Below, in pieces: positions 15,301-25,753 of a stretch of 64,000 bases of DNA. The DNA is from Lagopus muta. Lineage: Eukaryota; Chordata; Aves; Galliformes; Phasianidae. The stretch lies in NCBI RefSeq assembly GCF_023343835.1, contig NC_064472.1, positions 12,453,469-12,517,468 on the forward strand, written 5' to 3'. The translations under genes were made by a program, and so were the position numbers. Under the pieces are notes generated by a model. That model ran no database searches. It was not told where the DNA came from and worked only from the letters and a program-made list of their open reading frames with translations. The first letter of the stretch is position 1; every line of letters starts with the position of its first letter.

Positions 15301-16186
15301 TTTAAAATAATTTCTACTCAGCCTATGAAACATTACAGAAAGACATAAATGTGTTAGAAAAAATAATGAAGAGGGAATGAGAGAAAGAATGTTACAGCTG
15401 TGATTATCATATTAACTTCATTCTTTGGTATATTTGCTTTACAGTATAACACAACAATCCTTATATATTCCTTCCAACTTGAGATATGATTCAAGGATCA
15501 TACATAGCATCAGTCTCTTTTGATGTCATTTCATTTTGACAGATTTTAAATTATTAAACAAAACTTACAATCATTACTAAAAAGTTCTTCAAAATATCTC
15601 AACTGAACCACATGCCAACAAACGCAGACACCCGTTCCCTCATCCTGTCCTGTTTAAAGTCAGATTTTTGCCACTGCTTTCAAACAGAGTGGGCCTTAAA
15701 TAGTTTACCTAATTAAACAGAAATCGTACATTACAGAAAGATAAAATCCAGCCTCATCTTAGCAAAAAGGTTTAATAAAGCATCTTTCTACACATACAGC
15801 AGGGAATGGGAAAATGCTTTTGTTCAAAGTTTTCAATGATGTACTTTAAAAAGAAAGGATATGAGAAACCAGAACCACCAAACAACAGACTCCAGTGTGA
15901 GGCACATCTTGTGAAAGACTCACATCTTGTCATCCAGCCTCAAGACAAGCTTGGAAGATATAACTTTTATTTTCTGCGACCCATAACTGCAATGCATTCA
16001 AATTAACCCCCTTTTTACCCCCCTTTCCGTAAAAAGAGTGTTACATAATGAAAAGATGTCTACTCCTTAAAGAACGTTATTTCAGTTACACTTCTTTACA
16101 CTCACCTGCCCGATCCAGGCAATGCGAGTCCACGGTTTTTTTTGTTTGATAGACGTAGACACGAGAACGTCTAGCTTGACCTCCAT
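325..16186 (-). CDS. CPLANE1: CPLANE1 (C5orf42/JBTS17), N-terminal 14 coding exons, partial
   Basis: Large scaffold of the CPLANE ciliogenesis/planar-polarity complex, which acts with INTU, FUZ and WDPCP at the basal body to recruit intraflagellar transport proteins (family knowledge). Coding exons in transcript order: 16106-16186, 15145-15280, 14843-14962, 13769-13995, 11958-12064, 11292-11448, 10592-10695, 10232-10414, 6980-7229, 5813-5965, 4215-4975, 2051-2235, 1371-1451, 325-489. All junctions are GT-AG and keep phase, giving 2710 nt (903 codons plus 1 nt). Recognisable stretches include MEVKLDVL at the start, [43 protein letters not shown] and [10 protein letters not shown]. The human protein is about 3200 residues, so this is roughly the first 28%. 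The start at 16186 is preferred over an in-frame ATG two codons upstream (16192) because it has A at -3 and G at +4. Exon 10 uses a weak GTACAT donor; it is the least certain junction. Confidence 0.95.
3059..3310 (+). repeat. Ancient relative of the ERV LTR
   Basis: A diverged copy: TGTCTGGAAACTG, then ACCTGAACCAGTGATTAAGC, CCACCCCTCTCTAAACTC and CACTTAAGGGCC, in the same order as the young LTR. It lies in CPLANE1 intron 11, antisense to the gene. The exact end is uncertain. Confidence 0.6.
3613..4105 (+). mobile_element. CR1 LINE 3' fragment
   Basis: Collinear with the CR1 3' end: GAGGGCCACTAAGATGATCAG, TATGAGGAAAGGTTGAGGGA, the GGATATTAGGAGGAAA and GGCCAGGCTGGATGTGG segments, and the terminal GATGATTATT. 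The reading frame is degraded. It lies in CPLANE1 intron 11, antisense to the gene, about 110 bp from the exon 11 donor. Confidence 0.85.
4976..6979. other. CPLANE1 introns 9-10
   Basis: 4976-5812 and 5966-6979 flank exon 10. AT-rich; no repeats or ORFs of interest were recognised. Confidence 0.6.
7320..7830 (-). mobile_element. CR1 LINE fragment
   Basis: Reverse-strand CR1: GTTCTTCTTGTGCTGGGG, CAGAACTGGACACAGTA, CTTGACCTGCTGGTCACGCT, and further 5' the GGTGTCATCTGCAAACTTGC segment that encodes the FADDTKL motif on the complement. Both ends are truncated. It lies in CPLANE1 intron 8. Confidence 0.85.
8386..9627 (+). mobile_element. Young CR1 LINE, 5'-truncated, with RT C-terminal coding
   Basis: Encodes the C-terminal half of CR1 ORF2: RT motif [20 protein letters not shown], and the FADDTKL catalytic box, followed by the usual C-terminal region. 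It ends with GATTCTATGATTCTATGATT, the CR1 3' octamer repeat. One in-frame TGA (8990-8992) splits the frame; a related copy at 29337-29339 has CGA there, so it looks like a CpG transition. The 5' junction carries an inverted-repeat hairpin. It lies in CPLANE1 intron 8, antisense. Confidence 0.95.
12335..13030. other. Unclassified segment with GC-rich core in CPLANE1 intron 4
   Basis: A GC-rich island (about 12365-12560) stands out of AT-rich intron and is followed by about 450 bp of mixed composition up to the mariner copy. Minus-strand ORFs of 125 and 77 codons exist (12340-12717, 12772-13005), but I do not recognise either. A fossil transposon or a processed transcript copy is possible. Confidence 0.35.
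13150..13688. mobile_element. Galluhop-like mariner remnant (MITE-like)
   Basis: Flanked by TA. The terminal inverted repeats read GAGGGTTGCTC ... AATGCCT at the left and AGGCATT ... GAAGCAGCCCTG at the right, matching over about 25 bp with mismatches. It contains a short transposase remnant ([13 protein letters not shown] at about 13449-13490). It is non-coding now and lies in CPLANE1 intron 4. The family name is by recollection of chicken mariner elements. Confidence 0.75.
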
Positions 16187-16369
16187 TCTCATTAAACCTC
16201 TAGGTAACCATTATAAACAAAACCAAATAATGCCTTCCCCACATGCCTAAAGAGATATGAAAAAACACGTTTTCATTCTTTTCAGAGGACCTTTCTAAAC
16301 GAACCCCTGCTTCCACTCACACAGTTCACTGGCAGTTCAACCATACAGGTTACACACTTCGTTCCACAA
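16187..16369 (-). other. CPLANE1 5' UTR and promoter edge
   Basis: Sequence between the CPLANE1 start codon and the CpG island. It is likely 5' UTR or proximal promoter; no further signal was recognised. Confidence 0.4.
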
Positions 16370-16690
16370 GGAGCAGAGACAAACGAGCGCGGGAACACCA
16401 ACGCAAACGGCCGCCAACGGCTGCCGTGCCAACGGACCGCGCGAGCACAGCGCACCACGCAGGCGCGGCCCCTCTACCCCGCCACCGCCTCCTCCGTGAC
16501 GAAAGATCCCGCGAGATCATCGCGAGAGCGCCGCGCCACTGCGCCCCGCCTCCGTCCTCTTCGCTGCTGCGTTCCACAGCAGAGCGCAGGAAGTGTGGAA
16601 GTGAGGCTGCCCGGGAGGTGCTGGGCAGAAAGTAATGGCGGCACTAAGGGCCGCGGTAAACGTGTGCGGTGGGATGGGCTGACGGCTGCA
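16370..16690. promoter_or_regulatory. CPLANE1 CpG-rich promoter
   Basis: A sharp CpG-dense island in otherwise AT-rich DNA, immediately upstream of the CPLANE1 start codon. It holds two CGCGAGA half-motifs (16510-16516 and 16521-16527), the kind found in TCTCGCGAGA-type housekeeping promoters. It also has an ATGGCGGC core at 16635-16642 that fits a YY1 site. No TATA box is evident. The transcription start was not located. Motif roles are inferred from known vertebrate promoters. Confidence 0.7.
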
Positions 16691-18486
16691 CCACGTGACT
16701 TTAGTGGAGTTTCCAACCCTAACGGTTCTGATTCCATACTGAAATTACATGCAACAAAAGTATCAAAGGTGACACTTGATGCTCTTCGAAATTCCTCTAG
16801 CATGTCACTATAGAGGCATTTGTACTGTATAAACTCGAAAAAAAGCCTCTGATTTGTGTCACTTCGCAGCCCTTCATCCCTTTGCCCAGGTCTGAAAACA
16901 GCTATCGGATTACAGAAGTTTACAGAATTCCCAGAATAGCAGATTACAGCAGATTACAGAGTGAGGTTCAACACACAGGGCAAACACAGCAGTATGCCAC
17001 CAGAAGTTAAACGGGTCAGGCAAGAGTTGGCTCATCACTCCTATGGGGTACGAACAAAGCTGCAGCCAGACCAAGGTAAGTATTCTAGAGAAACTAGTTC
17101 CTCTGTTTAAACACTTTTTGAATGAACTTCAACACTGACACTGGCGTGGAAAAGCCAATATTAAGACTTCATCTTTATTTTGGTTTAATAATAAGTAAAA
17201 AAACAAAACAAACAAAAACAAAAACAAAACCCCAGAATTATTCCAATTTACGTAACACTTTACTGGGTGCATTCTATAGAAACCCACTAGAATGGACCAG
17301 GCAGTTTTTAATGACATTTAACAGTTATACTTTCAACAAAACGCTAGGCTACAATAACAGCTGGTAGTAAAGGTCACAAATAGTTAACCTGCATGTGAAT
17401 TGAGTATCTTAACTCACAACTTTTTTTTTTCCTATTTCTGAACACTTGTGGTATGTATATCAATTACTCATTCTGCTGGAAAAAAAAAAAAAATAAATTA
17501 TCTACTCCGCATGCATAAACAAATTTCCTTCTCCTTCACCTCTGATTTACATTAAAAGTTACTTGCGTTAGAAAGTTATTTGCAAAAAGTACCCACATAA
17601 ACTGGTAATTTATTGTGCACGGTATACAGTTTATGTTAGCAGATATGTATTACAACTCATGGCAACGAAACAGGGACAAAACATAAATTTATTTGTAGAG
17701 TGAAATTTTAAAGGTTAGGAAGCATGAAGTCAAGATAAGGCACAGATGTTGCTCATTTTAAGGAACATAGATCATTTGGTGCTTGTGTCCACATACTGAA
17801 GGTGTAAGTCATTACTTTTTTTTTTTTTTTTAAACAGACAAAACATGTTTATTAAAATGGAGTAGGGAAAATGTTTCCTTTCACTTGCAGTGTGAATTTG
17901 GTTGCTAATTTCTGCACTTTTATTGATAATGAAAGTGATAATAATGAAGCAATGAGCATTTTTTTTTTATTGAACGACTTGCCAGTAATGCCCAGCTAGT
18001 TATGTTTGAATCACTAGTCCCTGACCTGACTGTTTACAAACTGACTCCACCAGCACATACATTTATCATATTCTCGCCTTTCTCAGTTGTCATTTGTTTT
18101 ATTACTTGTAAAACAGATGTAAAGTAAGTTATAACTCTTGCTTTTCTCCATTACCTTACGTTAAACAAAGAATAAAGAAAATATTTTCCAAATATTTTTA
18201 GTTTTAATGAGAAAAAACATACAACGTACTTTATTTCAATAGTATAAAAAACGAGCTCTTCTGTAATTAAAAAATGTGGTAGTAGCAAAAGAAACTATTT
18301 TCCACATTTGCGTTCCACAAACTGTAGGTACGTTTAGACTAACAGGCAGGCCACATAATAATTGGCAGGACATGCAACTGTCTTATAAATTCAATGAGCA
18401 TTTGTTCTTCCAAAGATGCAGTGCAGACACCTGAAATTTCATTTCACAGTACGTTTAATCTGTGCCATTTTCACTGTACTGGTCAA
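16691..18486. other. CPLANE1-NUP155 interval with NUP155 3' UTR
   Basis: This spacer between two genes in the same orientation should contain the NUP155 3' UTR, reading leftwards from 18486. Several minus-strand AATAAA hexamers are possible polyadenylation signals, for example at 18229-18234, 17966-17971, 17917-17922, 17848-17853 and 17686-17691. The sequence does not decide between them. No ORF or repeat family was recognised. Confidence 0.5.
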
Positions 18487-21400
18487 TCAGTGAAGCCGCT
18501 CTAACTTAGCCTGCAGCGATTTAAAATTCCCAATGGTAGTCTGCACTGTTAGTGTTGGGCTCATAGACTGAAGCTCAACCAGGTAGCAGCTAACAGCATC
18601 CAAGCAAACGTTCGTGAATCGCCGCCTGTGAAGAAAACATAAAACTCAGGAGAATAGTTTCTGGATATGAGAATTCTTCCAAAGTAGAAGGTAAGCTTAA
18701 CATTTCAATGGAATAATGTTTCAGTAGGGCATTTCAGCTACTTTTAATTATTTCGCTCTCATAAGAAATGGTTTTGTAAGCCTAGTGCTTGTAAACCAGC
18801 TATAATGGGACAATAAATGAATCAAATTTGGTATATATTCATAATACTCATAAATTCTAACAAGATGGAATAGTTACCGTACGAGGAGAAAAAAGGAAGG
18901 CAGATAAACTAGGTATTTGAACAGAGTATTTGCATGTGTATTTTTCAACACAATTACAAAAATTGATCTTAAAAAGAGTTAGAATGACATTATCTAATTC
19001 TGCTCTTTTTTTCTGAGGCAGGATTACAATTTTTTTACAGTCCATTCACAAAAACTGTAAACACTAGAGATTCTACAGACTACAGGAAATTTATTGAATG
19101 ACATTGACTATTCTTTTAGTTAGCACTTTTTTCCAATACCAAATGGAAAGCTAAATTTTAGTCTTGGAGAATGGTTAATCACCAGCCTTTTAAAAACAAC
19201 TTGGGAAGATTCATACCCATATTTAGTCTTCTCCAGGATACAAAACCTGGTTGCTTTCAGTCTTTCTTCAAGAAACATTACAGTTTCATTAAAAAAAAAA
19301 AAAAAAAAAGGACCTATTTTTTGCTCTTCCACACTATTTCCAGATTCCCTCCAATTTGTCTGTAGTGCTTCTTAAAGTACATTGCCAAAAATTTTACAAA
19401 ATATTACTGTCTCTCCTGAATCTGCCACTGAGAAAACAATTTTTATTGAGTCAGTTTTATAGGGAAGACCCTACAAGTTCTCACTAGCTGATAAAAAATT
19501 AGGAATCTTGGAAATTACTACCTGAAAACAAACACTAAAAATTCACCCAGAAGAAAAGCTTTGGAAATAGCAGAAGTGCCCTGCTTTAGGATATTTATAT
19601 ATTTTACTGTATACTTCATTAGGATATAACTGCTCTTTTTACCTCATGAGTACTCTGCTTGGATCTTGTACATATCCTGACAATAACACATGAATACACT
19701 CCAAAAGATGCAAGGGCTTTTTCATTCTATTCCAGTAGGGATCCTAAAAGAGATTGCAAATTATTAAGATTAATATTAATGAAAAAAAACCCAAACAAAA
19801 CAGATGCATACAAATGGTTAGCTTTGATATTCATTCACTGTAACAAAAATCAAAGGTAAGCAGGACTTCTATCTTAACCAACATTAAATCTGTATTTTGA
19901 GGACTGTTTTGAAGTTTTAATACTAAAAACTTCCAGAAGTTTAACTCAGTTTTCCATTATCTAGGATTCTGTAAAGTTAAGAGATTTTAGAAAGTTTTGC
20001 ATTCCTTACATTAAGGGACTCACATGAAAAGAAACCATTCAATGTTTTAATTCAGAAAGCTCGTTTTAAAAAGCAAAATTTAAAAATACAAGTCTTTGTT
20101 AATTATGCCTATTGCACTGACTATACTGATGACACAGCAAATTTTAGTCATAAGTAGGAAAGAAATGAAATTAATACATTCAAAATTTGGCATTCCTTCT
20201 GCAGCATAACAATTCTAAACCTACTTAATTCTAAATCAGATTTAGGTGAAGTAAAAAATTGACAAAATCTAAACAATTTTTCTTATACTTCAGAGCTGAA
20301 GTGTATAAAATCAACAGAAGAAAAGCAGCACTAGAAGTCTTTGAGTGAAAAACAAGTAACAAAAGCTGTGAAGCTGATATTTTGGTATAATCACACTTAA
20401 TACTATTTTATGTTTTCTGACGGTTAGACTTTGACAGTAGCTGAACTTTTTATGTGTGTGGCTATTTTCCTTACCCGTGCTTTAAACAACTGGTCATAAA
20501 CTTCAAGCAGCCTTGGCAATGGCACGCCAATTTCTTGCATGGTGTACGTTACAAAACCTACATCCCAGTTCAAAGCACAGACTTGTTGCTCTAGAAACTG
20601 CACCAAAAAATCTGGAGGAAAAATAAAATGGGATACTTAGATTCCAACTGTTAATGGCAGTCTAACAAAAAAGGTCATTCAAAAGTTAGTTGCTCCATGT
20701 CTGATTTTCTGTCTTTTGCATCCTTGTTGGCACCTTTCACCTGTGAAGCATATACAAGTTTCCTCCAATCTGTACAAGGAAAAGGATATGTAATTCCTAA
20801 CTAGCTCCAAAGATGGTTTTAAGCTATCAGCAGTGCATGAGAGGAATTACTCAGACTGAACTCTTTATTGTAATTGATACCAAACTATGTTATTAAGAGA
20901 AGTTCATCAACCTTTGCTTCAGCACAAAACACATTACCATTTCATTTGCTAGCACAGTTAGCTCTATATGCAAAACCACATCTTTATCATGTTTAAGCAT
21001 CAGTAATAATGATTTGATACTGTAAAAAAAATTGTAGTAAGATAGTTTCCTGATTTTTATATAACATCACATTGTCAGAGTGTCTGAGCATCTCAAAAGC
21101 AGAAAGAACCTCCGAAAGATTCAGAGACCTTCTGAATTCTGATTCTGAATTTGCCTCTGCAGTAACAGATGCTTCAACAGACAGCAGACAAATGTGGTGG
21201 CTTAAGATCTTGTTACATGTGTACATAAATACACATTTTGACTTGGTACTTTGATACAAACAGACCTAATTACTTTGTGACTTTCGTAGCCATCCAAATC
21301 TAACTGTTGCTGCCCCATAAGCTTCATTTGCTTCCAATTCATCATAAAAACCTGCAAAGTCTGCTTAAATTTAGGAAAAACTACAACTGTAAAACTCATA

Positions 21401-24400
21401 ATGGTTTTGCAAACACAATAATACAGTATTTACAAGATTAGAGGCAACAATTTCTACTTCTCGTCTTCTCAGTCCCTCATCAAAGTTACTATAACAATGA
21501 ACTTGTTTTAAGAACAATGCTTTTGTTTCTAATTTCTTGGATAAAAAGGAAAGGTGCCACCTAACTACCATGAAGATCAGCTCCGTTACTACTACTGGTT
21601 GAAATAACGCATTGCTTCACCAGATAAAGGAAAAATTTCACAACAAAATATGTCAATTAAGTATTACAAGCAGGAATAAAATTATCGGCATTCTTTCCGT
21701 TTATAAGATTAAAAAAAAAAAAAAAAAAAAAGTGAAATTTCTTACGTTACAGCCTTTTTAAAGTGGCCAGAAAAATGTGAGACCCATTCATGTAATATGT
21801 ATATCTATATGCTATGCAGGCTAAACCACTTGCCTAAAGGAAAGTAACGAGGTGTGCCAGCATATATCTTTCCAAGCAATGCCATCTTTAGACTAAGTGC
21901 TTGCATTCTGTCAGCAGGGCTCAGAGACACACTGTCACTCAACTCTGAAAGAAAAAAAAAATAATTAATGAGATGTTTAGAAAAATAAAAAGTTCCACAT
22001 TATGGATAACCATATGGAAATGGTAAATACTATCCTACATATGTCAAAGCAATGTCAACATACTTAAGTGAAAGCATGAATGCATGTATTTTCAAATATT
22101 TCTATGTTTCCTTGAAGTTCCATACAATTCTACTTAAAAAAAAAAAAAAACAAAAAACTACACAGCTTTTTTCTCAAATCACTGCCAGCGTTGTTTGCTC
22201 AATGGAAACCTTGGTACAGTATCCAAGAAAAAAAAAAACGGGGGGAGGGGGAAGAGCAAATTATGCACTTGTGACACAGATAGAGACGGATTATCACATG
22301 TGAGTAGCCAGGCTTGCCAAATAATGCCCAGGACTCTGCTCCTCTACACATAAATGAAAAAAACACTGCTACCACTGCTGTCAGTGTTATAAAATCCCCT
22401 TAAAATTCTTTAGTTCTTACCATTTTTTGCCACTTCTCATTTTAATTGGAATTTCCTACTACTGAAACCTTCAGATAAAATTCAGTTATGCTGAGTTCCA
22501 TACATAAGGGGAACTTAGAAAATGTTAACATGGAACAACATTTAATATCTGGAATTGGTAATTCAAGCCACTAATTCAATACGTTCAACCTATACACTTC
22601 ACGTATTCAAACCAAAGGTATAAACTTTAATGAATTATACCTATCGAATATGTTAAAGAATTCCAGAAGAGATGAACCAGTACCAATGCTTAATCAGCCT
22701 TAAAAGCTTTAATTAAACTGTTTTCCTATAATTCTAGCTTATACCAGTCTTGGTCCATTAAGACTTACCTTTCTCAATGATCTCCTGCCAGAGAGTTTGC
22801 ACTAAGATAGGATCAGAATGACCTGCACAATGTATAATTGCAAGCTTACACTCTGAGAGCTTAAAAGGATCAGCAAATTCTCCATAAAGCTGAAGAAATA
22901 ATAATAAAAAAAAGAGACCAGGTTTGACATTTCAAGTGTAGTATAGAGAAAACTTGAAAATTTTTAAAATCAATTTTTCCACATCTTATATGGTAGACAT
23001 ATGGTATATAGAAAAGGCATACTTTAAATAACTGTTGTCAAATGCAACATTAAAATAACTTTTCACTTAGTGTAAGTAGATTAACTTCTTAAATATAATC
23101 CCTATTTTTCCATGAAGATACAATTAACAATGCTGTTTTCCACTATGATGCTCCAATAAATCAAGAACTCTGAAGCTCAAAGAAGAAAAAACACAGGGAA
23201 GAAATTGAAGTACAGAAGACAGAAGGAATATCAAAAAGAGGAAGTCTAACATACGCATTCTGAGAGACTAGAAATGCCTAACTGTCTCTCACATTTTCTG
23301 CTCAGCACTAGATCACTCTTTGCAGAGCATCCCCCTTAGCCCCCAAATATGACAAACTGACATTTAATGCAAAGAAATTTCTAACTACCTTTGTTATATC
23401 CATCAGTTCAGCATCAAGCTGGGAGATTGCATCCTGCACTGAAGAATGATGGGAATACTGCCGATGTAATGTTTCTTGTATTTGAAGCTGGATCCTCGCA
23501 ACCTTGCATAGAAACAAGTTCAAAATTGGATTAAAATAATCAAATCTGAAGAAATCACTCAGTATTAACTTTACCTTATTTAAATATAGATGTGCTACTG
23601 TGTTACCCCAGATTATAAACTGCTTAATTTAATCACACTGGGAGCAAAGTACGGAAAACAGTTTTGGCAGATTTGGTAAAAAAATAGATGTCATGTGCTA
23701 GTGAGATCAAATGCAATAATACAAAGAAAGTGTAGCTAAAATAAATTGTCTTACATCCATTTTCTCTTCTAGTTCATGTAAGAATTCCCCATCTGCAGCT
23801 ATAGAAGATATGGCAGTGGAACTTTTGGCACTCAAGATAGCACGTGCAATGTATTCAAGACGCTGCTGAAGAGAAATTTCTGTGCTGCAAAGCAAATATT
23901 ATAATGCAAAATGAGTTCCTAATAAAATTATCAGAGTTAATTATACTCTAACTAGACCCTGCAAGTTAACTAGCACTCATTCTTGATCTTACTGAGTCAT
24001 GCAAAAAATTTTACTGGAACCATTTAACACTTTCTTCATGCTGGCAGTTACTGTGTTCTACTCCATCAGTTGCTCTATACTTACACTGCTGCATTATAAA
24101 ATTCTGCATCAGAAACTACTTCTTCACACATCATACTTAAAACAGGAAACACATTGTATGTATGATACATAAATTAAAATTTTTTTGCAAAAAAGATGCG
24201 GGTCAAAAGCTAATTCAGATTTTTTCTAAAACAGCAAATGAATAAAAAAAGGCATTGACCTTGGCTTTATTTTTTTTTTATTTTATTTTTTCAACTACAT
24301 CACTATATTAAATAAATCCACATGAACCATACCTATGTAGGTCAGCTAATTTAGCCAAGACTCTGGCTGCGTTACTAAAATTTCTGTTCTTTTCAAAGTA

Positions 24401-25753
24401 TCTCCACAGTAAATCCATATAACGGACTTTGTTTTGGTCGATCTTGGTCATCCTAACAAGGTAAGGTTCCAAGAAGGGGGCAGTCACCTGAAAAGGTTAT
24501 AAAGACAACAGTTATCTTCTTGCTCTCTTTTAAAGCATCAGGATTATTACAATGAACTTGTCTATTCAGTGGCACCATCCAGCAAATTGTTCCCTGAATA
24601 TAGCTCACCTGTAGCAGTTTGTCAGCCAAGTCAACTTGTATCAACCAGTTGTAAAGCGCAATACTAAAGAGCTCATCTGTGGAACGCTGAGCTAGCTTTA
24701 GCATTTGTTCAAACTAAGGAAAAAATAAAGACAAAATCTATTATTCCTGGACACGTTATGTTACATCAAATACTGAATACGTAAATGACAACATTTAGTT
24801 TCATGTTACTTACATATCATTATTTTTCTTAACACTCTAAAATAAGCCAGTACATGATAAATCTTGACTTTTACCTATTTTACAAAAATATTCCAAATGT
24901 TTTTTTTCTTAATAGATAATAAACGGTTAAATATTTAAAATCATGCTACTTCTTTTTTTTTTTTTCTCCCTATTTCTTACGTGGTGTCCTGCCTCTTCAT
25001 TGCTTAGCAAGTACACATTTACAATCATGTTACTTTTTTTTTTTCTCCTCGATTTCTTACATGGTGTCCTGCTTCTTCATTGCTTAGCATGTTGGGGTCA
25101 GATGACAGGACTGGAGGACCTGGCTTTTTGGGTACACTGGGAGACTGGGGAGCAGCTTTACTTTGATTCACTAATTCTTGAAGGGTGTCAGTTATACACT
25201 TGTAGCTGTTTAATCTGTAAATAAAGCAAAAGAGAATTAAAGCCACACAATTTTAACTACCTTCTAAATTTCATTATTGCATGCTTTTGTAGACATCATT
25301 ACTAAAATAAAAAGTCAGATTTATCAGGTACTTCACAAAATCTAATTTGGTCTCAAGTCATCTTCCTAACAAATACTTCTGTAAGACCAAATCACAGTGT
25401 TTTCTGTATGTATCAGTTTATCCTGTTTCAAACTAAGCTGTTGCCATATTAATGATAACCTAGGAAAGTATGTTGGGCAAAACTATCTATATTGTGTATA
25501 TGATTCTAAAATGCTTGCTTGTCATTACCCTCAATGCCTTTACCAAAGGGACTAATTTCTAGTCAATTGAAATCAAGGCCTCTACAAAAATGCTAAGAAG
25601 GTATCCTGAAAACTTGCCTCTCTTGAAAAGCTTGGAGTCCAACAGCATCCTCCTCTGGTTCTCCATTTTTATAGAAGTGAAGGCCAAGACCTTGGGGATC
25701 TTTCTTCTCAGCAGCAGTAAGAGACAGCTCTACTACTCCCTCGTAGAAACGCA
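18487..25753 (-). CDS. NUP155: NUP155 exons 25-35: C-terminal helical solenoid
   Basis: Exons: 25618-25753, 25061-25214, 24609-24713, 24333-24487, 23755-23884, 23389-23502, 22769-22889, 21834-21944, 20475-20611, 19643-19743, 18487-18625, encoding residues about 922-1388. Conserved landmarks are [20 protein letters not shown] (exon 26), [20 protein letters not shown] (exon 27), [20 protein letters not shown] (exon 29) and [17 protein letters not shown] (exon 33). The introns after exons 25 and 32 start with GCAAGT rather than GT. Moving either donor would break frame, so these look like genuine GC-AG introns. The 3' end of exon 26 is partly duplicated 80 bp into the following intron. Confidence 0.96.
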
